NCBI RefSeq assembly: GCF_947507565.1
Contig: NC_089186.1
Span: 682,001 to 746,000 of the forward strand
Source: Oscarella lobularis
Lineage: Eukaryota; Porifera; Homoscleromorpha; Homosclerophorida; Oscarellidae
Length of the DNA stretch: 64,000 bases
Direction: 5' to 3'
Shown here: positions 33,601 to 45,500 of the stretch, in pieces
Layout: each line of letters opens with the position of its first letter
Numbering within the stretch: the first letter of the stretch is position 1
The notes under the pieces: model-generated
Database searches by the model: none
What the model was told of the DNA's origin: nothing
What the model saw: only the letters and a program-made list of their open reading frames with translations
Translations under genes and position numbers: made by a program

Positions 33601-33847
33601 TGGGCAATGGTCCCGCGTCGGTCATGCGTCTGTGAAGAGAATGTGCCGTCAAATGATAAGCGTTGATCCATGTAGGAGGCCGAATGCGCAAGAGTGCTTG
33701 GCTCAATTGGAACAAGTCAAGAGCTCCTATGAATACGATCGGTGTAACCCAAAGAGAATGGTCAAGCGTAAACTGCATGGAGAAAGTCATTTGAGTCTTG
33801 TGGAGGCGCCGTGGCGACGGCGTCGTATCTTGCCAGTTCATAAGTAA
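30690..33847 (+). CDS. HSPA12-like ATPase fused by a coiled coil to a TKL protein kinase (intact copy D)
   Basis: Seven exons in consistent phase: 30690-31109, 31185-31406, 31468-32301, 32425-32548, 32703-32765, 32813-32965 and 33024-33847 (2640 bases, 879 residues). Residues 1-492 or so are HSPA12-like: IVVAIDVGTAFSGYAMSS (phosphate-1), FHSFGQDA, WVITVPAMLSDVGRQMMREA, ALEPESASLYCE, LADLGGETTNAAVY (phosphate-2) and LILVGGFAECRLL (adenosine loop). Exons 4-6 encode a charged coiled coil (EETALALAQKKQELEAVL; EEKEEKEKQLKVAREQND). The kinase begins at EIKLGGGAFG (Gly loop, split by an intron before EVKVGYW). It has VAVKMF (Lys), HGDIRSSN (catalytic loop, Asp kept), CDLG, APER and a conserved tail EYDRCNPKRMVK. 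All key residues are present, so activity is likely. Exon 1 uses a weak donor (GTGGAG). The substrate is unknown. It lies downstream of the divergent PB1-GH116 fragment and upstream of TRPC-D. Confidence 0.85.
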
Positions 33848-34353
33848 GCTTTTGTGTTCAATTAAGCAAAACGTTATATCTCTTTGTTTCTGTTATTTAT
33901 TTTATCCGCGTTCAGGAGGTACTGTATTAGTTAGTAGTAATCCATTTACTATTAGTGTCTATGCTGAGCACCGCAGAGCTGGTCAATCGTTTTGATTGAA
34001 ATGTGAAGTTGCTGCCTGTGTGGTTTCGTAATTTTTTATGCATATACTATGTTTAGCTAAGGATACTGTTCATGATGAGTTCACGTAGCATCTAATTAAA
34101 ACGGGGTCTAACTCATCGGTTCTCGTAGTGCAACTCGCTCTTTCCATTTGTCCGGGAGATTTCGAATGAGTCACGTGGAACAACAGTTCGAGAAACTGGC
34201 CGCTTTGTGGGTCGAAGAAGCTTACTAGACGAACACGCGGCAGGAATCAAGCATAACAAGTCAGACTGGACGTAAACGTAGACATCTATTAGCGCTAGCC
34301 TTGTTCTCGTAGCCATCCGGGTCCACACTGTCGACAAAGTGCGTCGCGCGACG
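33848..34353. other. Spacer between kinase and TRPC, copy D
   Basis: Homologous to 9339-9958 and 16741-17440 but shorter. It holds the conserved gaggtactgtattagttag block near 33916 and the TRPC upstream block from about 34150. It probably contains the kinase 3' UTR and TRPC promoter. Confidence 0.5.
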
Positions 34354-37300
34354 ATGTCTAGCGAAGAAACGATCCTGATCGAGCTCGATAATATCGAAGA
34401 AGACTCCAACGTCGGCAGTGACCCCATCTCCAGAGCGAATACGCCCACCGGCGTCGACGAAGCCGATCCTCAAATTCTCCTATTCGACGAACTGCAGAAC
34501 TTCGCCGAAGGCCAAGCGAATCGAATTGCGAGACACATCGACAACGGAGCGAAAGTCGAGCACCTCTACGAAGACGATCGAACGACGCTGCACGTTCTGT
34601 TCGCCGCCTTCTCGGCGTCCGACGAAGACGGCGAAACGAAGAGGCGGTCTTGCGTAGAATGTATGAGTCAGAGACCAATAGTGCGATCACGCTAATAAAT
34701 TTAATTAAATTAATTAATATAATTAACTAATATAATTAATCAATTAATTGGGTTCAATGTGAACGCACTATGATATTAATGTTCTTTTTTTCGATGCAGC
34801 CATTCGAACTCTTCTCGATCGTGGTGCTGATCCGACGGCGATCTCTTACTCTTGTGATCGGCCTGTGCTTCATGAGGCCGTCATGAACATTTGTCCTGTT
34901 GAGGGCTTGGAGATTCTCTTGTCGGCGCCTGGGGTGTCCTTTGGAGTCGACAGTCGAAAAGGAGGCTCCGTGCTTCATGTTTTGGTTCGTACTCTGTGAC
35001 GTGTTAATGCATATTCGTCGTCCTTAGGGCAAGAGCGGAGTTTTAGTTGGCTAATTACGACATGTTTATCGCGCTTCGGTTAGCGTTTTTCAATATCTCT
35101 TGCTCTAGCTGGATTCTCGCGAGTCATTTGATATGGACTACGTCGAATATTTAATTGACCAAGGCGCTGATTTGGAATCAACTGTCATCGAGTACGGCTC
35201 TTCCAATCACAATAATAAGAATAAGAAATTTATCTAGGCGGACTCCTCTTGATGCGATGGCTGCAATGGATGACGAAAAGGCTGGACCGTTGATTGATTT
35301 TGTCCAGCGAAAGAGACCTCAACTGCTGAGAAAACACGCCGACTCTATGCTTCGTCATGCCTTTTCGTCAGGGAGACTGGCAACAGTCAAGGTTAATTAA
35401 GATGCATGGTAGATTTAATAGTGTCATGTTATTCCAAAGAGGCTGGCGTCCATAAAGGGAAGGCAATTGTACGTCTCTCACAACCTCTTAGTGTGCACGT
35501 TCACTTCAAAAGACAGTAGCTTTTATTTTTCTAACAGCTAAAGACTGCCTAATGCCACGTTTCTTTTCTAGCTTCTTCTAAAGAAAGGAGCGATTGTGTC
35601 TCGAGCAAGTGGCAACGGAGACGGCGAACCGTTGCTATTTTCAGCTGTGAGATCCCCGTGCTCGTCATTTGCAAAATTCAATCTTTTACGTCGACTCGAA
35701 GTTGACATCAAAGTGACTGACACGAGGTCGAGAAACATTGTACACATCGCGGCAGAATGCGGGCGTTTTCGCATCATGAAACGCGCCATGGAGCTCGGCG
35801 TGAGCCCCCTCGATGCAGACGATGACGGATGTTTTCCAATGCACCTCGTATCTCGTTCAGATTACGGAGAGATGAGCGACCGCCTGAGATGTCTGAGTTA
35901 TCTCATTGAGAATAACGCGTCTGTCGATGTAAAGAACAAGCGAAATGAATCGCCTTTGTTTCTCGCGCTTCAAACAAAAGCGAAGAAATTTATTGAGCGT
36001 CTCGTTCAGGCCGGAGCGATGTTGGCCGATTCCAAACTGAAGTGTCTTCAGTACGACGAAGTGACTCTTCTCAGCGATCCCCAAGTGATTCTGGTTGCGT
36101 CGAAACCTCTCGATATGATGCTTCGACTAGGAGAGCTTTTCGCCAAGTGCGCCAAACGCGACGAATCGCATCGCGGCGAGTTTCTCACTTTGTCCAACGA
36201 CATGGAGCGTCTCGCCGTGGAGATGATGGATAAGGCCAAGTGGAGTGCCAATGATATTATGAGCAATTTCTTTACTCGCGGTATAGAAGCCGAGCAAAAG
36301 CTGGTAAGCGAATTTATACGCACTGTTATTCCTGGTTGCTACCATATATGTATGTCTATGAGGCCGCTTTGCCCTAAGCCCTAAATTCCTGTAATGTCTA
36401 GGCGGATAGATTTTTCGTGCACACCTATCTACACTACATTGTTCGTTTTCTTTGTGTTCGGTATTGCCGGAAGACCGCTTGTAGTAGGCAAGTAGAGTTT
36501 AGAGCGACGCGTTAAGTTCATGGAGTAGGAGCCTTGATCTATTCTCCCAATTGCAGAATTTCGATTTGAGGACCTTTGTTTTATTAATTAAATGAACGTT
36601 TAGGTTAATTAACGAATCGAGTGATGCTAGTGACAAATGAAGTCGGGTGTGATGCCATGCAGGGCGGTTGCCTTAGCAGATCCATATCTACAAAATCGTT
36701 CTCACCTAAGAAGAGCCTCGCTATATGACATTTGCTTGCTTATCAGGTGTTCCCCAAGCAGCGTTAGTTTTGGCGTAACACATTCTTAATTAATGTAAAT
36801 GTCATTATCGTTGTCGATGTAGATTCTCGACAATTTTCAGTTACGGTGCTATTAGCCTTGAGCTGAGAACATACCCTGTATTAAACTCACACAGTTAGCT
36901 TAGGCGGGGCTTGGCCGTTACTTACTATACTGGGTTTCAGTGGGGACAGTTCACTCCTTTATACTATAACGTTCTACTTTAGTTTATTTCTAGCCCTCCG
37001 GTTCAGGAGAAGATGAAGTTCTACTGGTACGGCGATAGAGGTGAAATGAAAAAGCGGCAATACATGTACAAGGTTCCCTTGTTTCTAATGAAGACGTTTC
37101 TTCTTCCCTTCTTTCTCATTATCTTGCTTCCGTGTCGCCAATGCGACTACAGAAGTCTTTCCAGAAAATCGATGAGAACCGTAGAGCCGTGCATTGCTTA
37201 CGTCGCCAACGCCGTCACGTATCTCCTCTTCGTCGTTCTTCTCATCGCCAACGTCTCTCTCAAGTCGAACACCGTTGCCCCAGCAACGTCGCCAAGCGTT

Positions 37301-38981
37301 CTCGATTGGATCGTCTTTGTCTTCGTCGTCGCTCTCCTTTTCCAAGATATCTATCAAGCGTACGGTCATGGAAGGGCTGCGATAAACTATAGAGCAAATT
37401 TAGGCAATGTCGTCGACTTGTTTCTCGTCTTCACTTTTATCACCTACTACGTTCTTCTATTCGTCGGCTACTATGCTATTGATGATGGTTTCGAAGTGAT
37501 TCGCGCATCGTTTCACGTTCTCGGCTTCGCCTCTCTCATCAGCATCGTACGATTTTTATCCTATCTACAAGCTCACTCTGTCCTTGGACCAATACAGCTG
37601 TCCTTCGTCGGAATTTTGTACGACGTCGTACTCTTTCACATTATATTGGGTACGTTCTTGATTGGCTTTGCCGTCTGCATAACGAGCGTCTATTCGGCTC
37701 CGGTGAAAAGTCCGGGTGCGCCGGCGAACGCCACCGTACACGATGAAGTGTCAGGGTAAGAATCAAAAGTTAGAATGTACAGGGGGGCATTAGTCTATAG
37801 ATCATTTCTCCTTATAAGTGTATGTCATGTTTAGAATGTTGTCTTCTATAAAGATCCTATTCTGGTCTCTCTTTGGAGAATTTGACCTGTCGAGCTTTGA
37901 AGCCGAGCCACTGGAGGAAGCCGTTGGTATGACCATTCTCGCTCTGTGGTTGGTGCTTGCCGTCATCGTCCTGCTAAATATGTTGATTGCTTTGATTAGC
38001 AACTCGTTTCAAAGGGTCCAGGTATATTGGAATGTTATTAGTGCCAACACATCAGTTGTCACTTTCTCAGGATAATGCTGATATTGAGTGGAAGTTCGCT
38101 CGTGCCGTCATCATTCGCAACATCTGGAAATCTCCACCGATTCCTATTCCAATCAATATTTTTCATTTCGTGGCATTGCTTGTCTCAAACGTGTTCTGCA
38201 CTTTCTGTAAAGTAAAGCGTTATGTTATGGACGGAGGGCTTTCACGATTGACGTATTTCATGTCAATCTTTCTTTAGCGTTCTTCTGACGTTGCGAAATG
38301 TGTGTACGATGATGTCGCCCATCACGAAGGCATTCGAGAGAAATTTCGAGAAAAAATCGAGAAAGCCGAAGAAGAATGTGTTCAAAGAAAAGATCTTAAC
38401 AAACTGAGGAAGCACTTGGACAAACAAATTAGTACGCTAAAAGTAAGTTCATGCACTGGTTAAGTATTCAGTGTATACATGCAGTGTATAATTCATTTGT
38501 GCAATTTTTCCGTCTATAGGCAGTAGCTTTTGGATCGAATCCCAAAACAGTTCCTTACGAGAGCGGGTCAGAGGATTCTGACAAAAACGGCACTTCTCAA
38601 TCTGCTCATCCGGCACAGCCGGTGTCAGAATTTCAAGAGAAAGTCGTCGCGGCGAAAAGAGGATCGAGACCGCGTTCTGCGCCAAGGGCGGATGACGATG
38701 ATAATGATGAGGAAGAGATGTTGCGAAGTGGACTGAAGTCTCCAAGCCATTCTAGCGTAACGCCATCTCGAGCAGAGGGAGACGCCGCTCGAGAATTTTT
38801 AGAGGGATTGCGGCAACTCCGGGAAAGCTTTCAGGTGAGCTTCAAAGAGCATCAGTTGGAGATTCAAGAAAGCCTTCGAAATCTTCAGTCGGAGTTTCAG
38901 GAAAGCGTTCGAAATCTTCAGTCGGAGTTTCTCGAGCGGCAAGCCAAGGTTGCAGGTTTCACTTATATGGATTCGAAATAG
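34354..38981 (+). CDS. Ankyrin-repeat TRPC-like cation channel, intact copy D
   Basis: The start ATG at 34354 matches copies A and B (MSSEETILIELDNIEEDS). The ten-exon structure is the same as copy A with no frame breaks seen. Ankyrin-like exons include TLLDRGADPTAISYSCDRP, NIVHIAAECGRFRIMKRAME and SYLIENNASVDVKNKRNESP. The channel exon reads MKFYWYGDRGEMKKRQYMYK followed by hydrophobic segments. Then come the pore LFWSLFGEFD, S6 VIVLLNMLIALISNSFQ and TRP box DNADIEWKFAR. The C-terminus holds Glu/Asp-rich and coiled-coil segments and ends at TAG 38979-38981. TRPC family members are non-selective cation channels; here the partner or stimulus is unknown. The high similarity to copy A suggests recent duplication or conversion. 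Confidence 0.85.
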
Positions 38982-39458
38982 GGTTTTTGCCTTCTAATCC
39001 TATACCTCATCACGTTTACACAGCGTTTTCTTCCAGTTTGGGCAACTGTTAGCTAGCCTCCTTCCTCGTTGTCTTTCACTTTTATTGATTTAGTCATAGG
39101 CCCTTAGTCTGTAACAAATGCATGTATTACCTGCTGTAGGCTAGCATATTAAACGCCAACATAGAAGCACAGATATCTAGTAAGATTATCTAGCAGATAA
39201 TTAACTGTCAACGGGGTTCTATGTCATCGACCTTCTTTGGCACATAATTGTGGAGCACAAACACTTCGTTACTGTTCCGAGAGAGTTGACGGTCTGATAC
39301 ACCACCATTCGTCAGAGTGATCAATCGGTCTCCTTTGGCACGTGACTGTCAACTTACAATAACTCTGTAGCTCTGTCATAGTAACTGTCACATGTACATG
39401 TCAAAAAAGTGGGTCGATGACGCAGACAAATGTTACCAGACCTACGTAGAGTGAGCCG
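38982..39458. other. 3' flank of cassette copy D
   Basis: Homologous to 14496-14928 as far as gtcaaaaaag (about 39405). No coding sequence. After that it enters sequence related to the flank of copy B (22330 on). Confidence 0.55.
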
Positions 39459-39890
39459 ATGTTGCCTCCTGCTCCTGCTCCTGGAGGAATGAATCTGTTA
39501 CACATAACACGTCATTCATTACTTCCACATCCCGTATGCACGCTTCCTGATTCGCTTCCTTTCGCAAACAAAGCTCGCGTTCATCGCGTATCCAGCACGG
39601 CAAACGCCTTCAAAGGGATCTTAGCAGCTGTGAAAGGCGAAGCGACTTGCATCGGACTTCATAGCGAAGCGTCGTAAGCGTTTCTCGGCGCTCGCCTATA
39701 ATGCGATCCAAAAGCACTTTCGATTTATGCGAAAAGAAGATTCTTAGACTCTAAGCGTACGTTTGTCACGAATTTCAGCTGGATTTCTTCATTGCTTTCT
39801 TAGGTTCGAAGTTCCTTATCGAGGCCACGCCTACTTTATGGAGCCTTGTCCCTTGTGTAGTGGTGAGTCGAAGAGAATATTAGATACCTC
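39459..39890 (+). pseudogene. Second copy of the unrecognised Cys/His gene fragment
   Basis: Related to 22326-22918. It reads LPDSLPFANKARVHRVSSTA and ILAAVKGEATCIGLHSEAS in one frame before a stop at about 39677. A later block near 39805-39855 reads FEVPYRGHAYFMEPCPLCSG before a GT donor (gtgagt). A third block with (act)tctgtgaagctttttgatgtc near 40245 matches the last exon of the other copy. The CxxC and His residues suggest metal binding. The family is not recognised, and the upstream ORF with an internal stop suggests decay or unseen introns. Confidence 0.3.
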
Positions 39891-40284
39891 AAGGAGCCCC
39901 GCACTTACTCAGATTTTCCTAGCAATAAGAAACACTTAGAGACAGAAGTTTAGGAACGCACCTGCAGTTTGGTAACTAATTAATAGTACTCACTATGGGC
40001 TTGCTGCAAAAGAACAAAGGCCACCTATAACCATCTCAGTTATACAGCGTACTTAGATTAGGAAATTAAGTACTCTTTTCTAGTGAGTATTCTTTTGATT
40101 TTTTCCTCGAAGGTGTTCAATAGGAAGCATTCTGGAGAACGACGGAATTCATCTCCGTTTAGGACAGGCCCTTTGAAGCGATCGTCGTCACCCGAACTTT
40201 CCAAGTATGGATGGTCATCTTTTTCCGTCTTTTTTTTGTAGGCACTTCTGTGAAGCTTTTTGATGTCATCGTTCACCTCTGGGC

Positions 40285-40620
40285 CTCGAGGTGACTAAAC
40301 TAAATCGGCCCAACTCTTAAGCCCGAGAGGTTAAATGTGGCTCGAAGGCAGGGGAGCACAACTCCTACTCCAGTGGCATGAGTGTTAAACTGCCACCCCA
40401 CTTGGGCAAGACGCGGTGGGTTACAACAGCGGTCCCCCTGGAACCAGGCCGTCAGCACTCACATCCGAGCGCTGCCGGTCCCAGGCGTCCGAGCCGGGAG
40501 ACTAAACAGGCTCTAACTCCGACGGGGGAGTAGTGAGGTTGACCCCCACCCAACTGAAGCCTGTAGGGGCCCCCTGCGGCCCGTGCAGGTGGACAGCGAA
40601 AATAAAAGGACCTATGCGCA
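40285..40620. repeat. GC-rich anonymous segment, possible interspersed repeat
   Basis: About 330 bp of sharply higher GC than the neighbourhood, beginning near gggcctcgaggtgac and ending near gcgaaaataaaaggacc. It has no open frame of note. The sharp composition edges suggest an inserted repeat such as a SINE or a retroelement 5' piece, but no clear A/B boxes or target-site duplication could be seen. A segment at 61870-62070 has similar character. Confidence 0.3.
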
Positions 40621-42587
40621 ATTTTTTTCAGTATATCCGGTTTACGTCCGGGTTTTATTGAATAAAATCATAAAACCTATTAGGTGCGTGCAACAGCGAT
40701 GCGACATGATGCAAACGAGACCCTCTGCACAGAGGGCCCCGGAGCAGTTTTCAATGTAACATGTACCCTAAGGGTCATGCTCAGGACCCTTTTGCCTACG
40801 TCACTATACGTAACGAAATTGGAAAAAAATGACTAAAAAATTTGGTGGTCTCTGGAGTCTCTTCTATCTTCGATTGATTTCTTTCGTCTCGAGAAGAGCG
40901 CATGAGTGACCAAGGCTAAATCCAATGCTTCTCGTCCATTCCATGGGCCCCTTCCAATTTGTCCGATGTTCGTCTATTCGCTAGAATAGAAGATCCGAAA
41001 TACAACGAGAAAGGACCCTCTACAGTGTACCCCTCCTCGTATAATAAACGCTTGTGCAACTGGGAAAAAAATCAAAGCATTTCAGCCGTGCGCAAACAGT
41101 AATAAAGTAACGCGGAATTAATTAATAGAGCGACGACGGGGAAAAGGAAGACTACTACGATTGAGAGAGATTTTACACTACTCCAACGGCTGGGTCACGT
41201 CCCTCCTCCAGATCCCTCCCCCACGTAGACGGAGGGCTTGCTCTTGTTGAACGATTCGTTTTTCTGCCTCGAATTTTTTGTTGTCATGTCATCCTAGTCG
41301 CCTTGATTATTTCTGCGAAACTTGTAAATCAATTACTGTACTTGCCTACGTTTTGGTCGACGTGACGTGTTCTCTCTGATCAGATTGTCGCGTTGCACTT
41401 CGTCCACTACAAAGTCAACTGTTCCTCTCTATATTAAGAGTTTAATGATTTTTTATCTTACCTGTCTGAATACGTACAGTGTTCCAAAAACGCCTCCAAG
41501 ACGTAAGCAATAACGAAGTAGAAGCCACCTGGGGCCCACTAGAACATAATCCACTCACAGAGAACGTTTTTATGAGTGCGACGCCAACTGCTCCTTTAAA
41601 AGACCACTGCAGTGGAGAGACCCAGTCCAGCATTGCCTTTATAAAAAATTCAATTATTATTTGATATTCGTGTGCAAGGTTTCTTACGACCATCTAACCG
41701 AATCTGAGAAAAAGCACCACTCTAAATATGTTGCATAATGTGAAAACGCCTGGAATTCAGATCTTAAATATGCATTTATGACGTCATGGCGTATTCTCAC
41801 CGTCCCACGTTCCAAAACGAATTGGTTCGCGTATGAAAAAGTTCGTTTTCCACCACGGTTTATCCTTGTCCTGTGTATGAGGAAGCTTAGCGTGTGGGGG
41901 CGGGGCTCTCCAGCGATCTTACCTCGCAAAATAACTCGCTGTCCTCATCGTCGATCGCTTGTTATGCAAATTTCAGGCAACGATCTTCCGCTTGAGCGAC
42001 GTTGCGACGCGGGCGCCAACTCGGGCGACGCAGAAATCGGAGGGAACGGCTCGAGTTCTAACGTTTCCGCCATGGGGACCCCGTTCGACAATTCTCGCTC
42101 TTTTACTGCGTTGATTGCAGGCTTTATAAAGCCATCTAGACAGGGTTAGATCTATTTATTAGTTTATCAGCCTTCTCAGACGTCTTTTACCTCGATTCGT
42201 CGCGTCTTGAGCTAATTCACTAACATTTACGCACTTTCACGCTTCGAAAACGAAGCGACCAATCTAAAAGTGCGTGAAACTAACGAGGAATCGTAGAAAA
42301 AAAGGAGAAAGGCTTACTTCTTTCTTTATTCGGATCACGTGGTATTTCGAGATGTCTAAGGGATAAGTGCATACAGAAAATAAAATTAAAAGGAGTAGCA
42401 ATATCTAACAAGACTGACGAAGGATTCGAACTAAAACAATGATCGAAATAAGCAAACTAGAAGCACGACTTGACTAATTTGAAAATCGCCAAACAAGCAA
42501 AATGAAATGTACAGTACTCAATTTACTTGAGTACATTTCCGCGGTTCTCACGCAAACCGCCTCAAAAGCCGCGAGAAGATTGTCTAC
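40621..42587. other. Unassigned region between copy D flank and the Roc-COR gene
   Basis: Several frames of 60-120 codons exist (for example minus 41442-41693 and 41684-41929, plus 41778-42149), but none shows a recognisable domain or convincing splice structure. The 3' end of the minus-strand Roc-COR gene may extend into 42400-42587 by a further exon, because a strong donor (gtgagt) occurs right at its apparent stop. Confidence 0.35.
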
Positions 42588-45500
42588 TCACTCCGAGTCT
42601 CCAAACAGCTTCCACGTTTCCAGGACCTTGAACATAAATACCACGTTTCCGCCATGCGATTTACGAATGTCATCAAGAGCATCAGGGCAGAGATAAACCG
42701 CAATTTCTTCCCATTTTGATCCTTTGAGAACCGCACAAGCTTGCATCAACTTCACTGAAACCAATTCTTCATCCGCCGGAAATACCCCTACTCACAAAAA
42801 TTGATAAGCGAATATTACACAGTAATTGTGTAGAATTTCCGTACTTTTAGAGGACGACGTAGCCATGACATTAACGACTGGACGTGTGTCCTGAAAAACT
42901 CACGTAAGTACAGGGCTTCCCAAACTACAACTATACAACAAAACACAGCCACAAATACCTTTACAGATACGTGATGCCTAGTCCCAAGCGTGCTCGGAAA
43001 TGAAGCTTCGCCGCTATCAGCGACTGTGTCCTAGAGTAAATAGTTTCCTCACCGTAAAATCAATAGACGATTTTTTACCTTCTCTTCAGTCTCAATAATT
43101 ATAGCCAAAAGACCAACAGGAGAGTAATGACGTCGTTTAGGACGAACTGAGAAAAGGACGTGATCGAAAGCTTTCTTCTTTACTTCCGTCTCAACGTCAG
43201 CCACAGAGTAGATTGCCGGATCTTCGTCGAGCTGTTTCAGATGCTTGCTGTCCAAGTAGAACCAGTTCAGAATTAATAACTCCTGGGCTCCTCTCGTCGC
43301 ACACTCGCATTATCATGTCTTTAATTTCGGTCAGGAACTCCTTCGCCACTTCCTCGCAGGCTCTTTTGCTTGACCAACGAAGAATGATATCGATGCAACA
43401 GTGTCCCTTTTTTATTCCTAATTCTATGCGACATTCAACAACGTTGTCGTCGACAATTCTCACTAATTTGACGCCGTTTTTCCACGCGTCGCGACTTGTT
43501 GACTCCATCCGAGAGCAGCGAGATTGAAAGACGACGAATGACGACGGCGAGATGATGTCAACGGGAAGAGAGCACTCGTATCGCTGGCCACGATACACGT
43601 CAAACATTGGGTCTTCAATCCAGGCGTCGCGACGAATTGAATGCTGAAGAAGTGCGGGAATCTGATACTTGTTCTCTGGAGACTTTTCTACCTCAATGCA
43701 CAGATCTAGACAAAGAAGAACTCGAATCGCTTCTTCGACTGTCACCGGTGTTCCACTCTTTTTGAGCTCGCGTCTAAATGCTGTCAAAGCTGATTCGATG
43801 TCTTTCAACGACACTTCACCATCTTCTTGAGACGGCATCCCAAACGGAAAGTATGATGGAGCGAGGAGTGGGCCGATGACGTTATGACACAACCAGAGCG
43901 GTCGAGGACAAATTTGAGGATCAAGATTCACAATCTATGCGACAATAAAAACCTGGAATAATATGAGTTTCATTTCTTACTATTCCAGATGAGTCGAGAT
44001 AATCAACACAGACTTTTCTCTCGTCTTCATGTTTGAAAGTGATGCCGGCGTCTTCCACAACCCACTTCTCAAATTCTTGTGACGTCAGAAAATTGCCCAA
44101 CGGATACTTTCTTTTGTCGTCAGGAAGGCAGAGCTTTCGTTCAATGACATGGCAAAACTTGGGCACGTCATCGGCTTCCTGCATGTAAAAATAGCGTTAC
44201 AATTACATACATGAGAGACAATAGGCGCTTCTGCAGTACCTAGAGCATTAGTTCACGAATTTCTTTCAGCTTTTGTCGGAAGTCATTCATACGAACTGAA
44301 TCGCTTTCACTGCAATCCATTTCGAACATTTGTAAAATTTCAAACGTGTCTTTGAAATCATCCTGGAGAGTTTCGGTGACTCTTTTCAGCCGAAAACTTA
44401 CTTCAATTCCCGCCTCCTCTTCAAAAGCAATTAAATTAAAAACGATGAAAAGACGAAGACGTAATTTCAAAAGCGTGCCAAGGGCAGCCTTCAAAAACGC
44501 GCACCAATAGCGCCCAATCTCCAGGAGAACGCTTTCCGACGTCATATGTTGCCCATCGCGAAAGCGAAGAACGAGAACGAAGACCGTATTCGACTGCCGG
44601 AAGAAGAGACCATGTGCGCCGTGGAATGTCGGTTGGGCGCCAAAGTCCCACGTTGATCCTTTGCCAACTCCTGAAATTTCACGAATGTGAATTTCAACGC
44701 CCGGTGTACGATCTTCCTCCTTGGGTGGGGGAAGACCAAGTCGAAGAAGAGAATTGACAAGCGTAGTTTTCCCCGCCATTTCACGGCCAATAACGCAGAA
44801 TTTAATAGAATCCGGACGAACCTTTTCTCGCTGAAGAGCAGAAAATCGGGCGGTGTGCTATTAAAATAATTACATACGAAACTGAATTAAAATGATGACG
44901 TACGTAATATTGCCGGAGGAGAGCTCTTGTTTCACCATCTTGGGCGATCTCGTAAGGCGTCTTTCCGTCCTAAAATTCACGTTTATTACTTCGCAATAGA
45001 AGAAACCAGTCACCTCGTCTTGACACATGACGTCACAACCCTTCTCAATCAATAGATCAATAATTGACTTGTCTATCCCTCTAGGGTTCTTTGCAGCCAG
45101 ATGCATGGCATTTTGTTTGTTCTACAAAGATTCGAATAGAGAACGAGTGAGAAATGAAAACTCTGACTAACCTTATCTCTGGCAGAAACGTCTGCTCCTA
45201 ATTCAATTAGTTGCTGAATGACGACGAAAGAAGGACATTTATGACATGTGCGCAATAAGGGTGTCCTTCCCTTCTAAAAATAGATTTTCCAAACAACGTG
45301 CGAAATATCCCAGGAATGCAACCTTGTCAACAGGATTTATATCAATGCCTTTCTCAATGACAAGATATCGAAGAACATCTGTCACGTCATCTTCACACTT
45401 TGAGGCTTTAGCAGCGCAAAATAAAGCCGTCTTCCCTTTCTGAATAAAAAAGATAGTGATATGTTGATTGAATTTGTAGCAAATAAATGAAATCTCACGA

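Noticed and set aside
42415-42440. tRNA T-loop-like sequence (gttcgaatcc on the minus strand)
   Set aside because: No acceptor stem, D-arm or anticodon arm could be fitted in the 70 bases upstream.
40285-42587. Retrotransposon coding region
   Set aside because: No reverse transcriptase, integrase or endonuclease motif was found in any frame.
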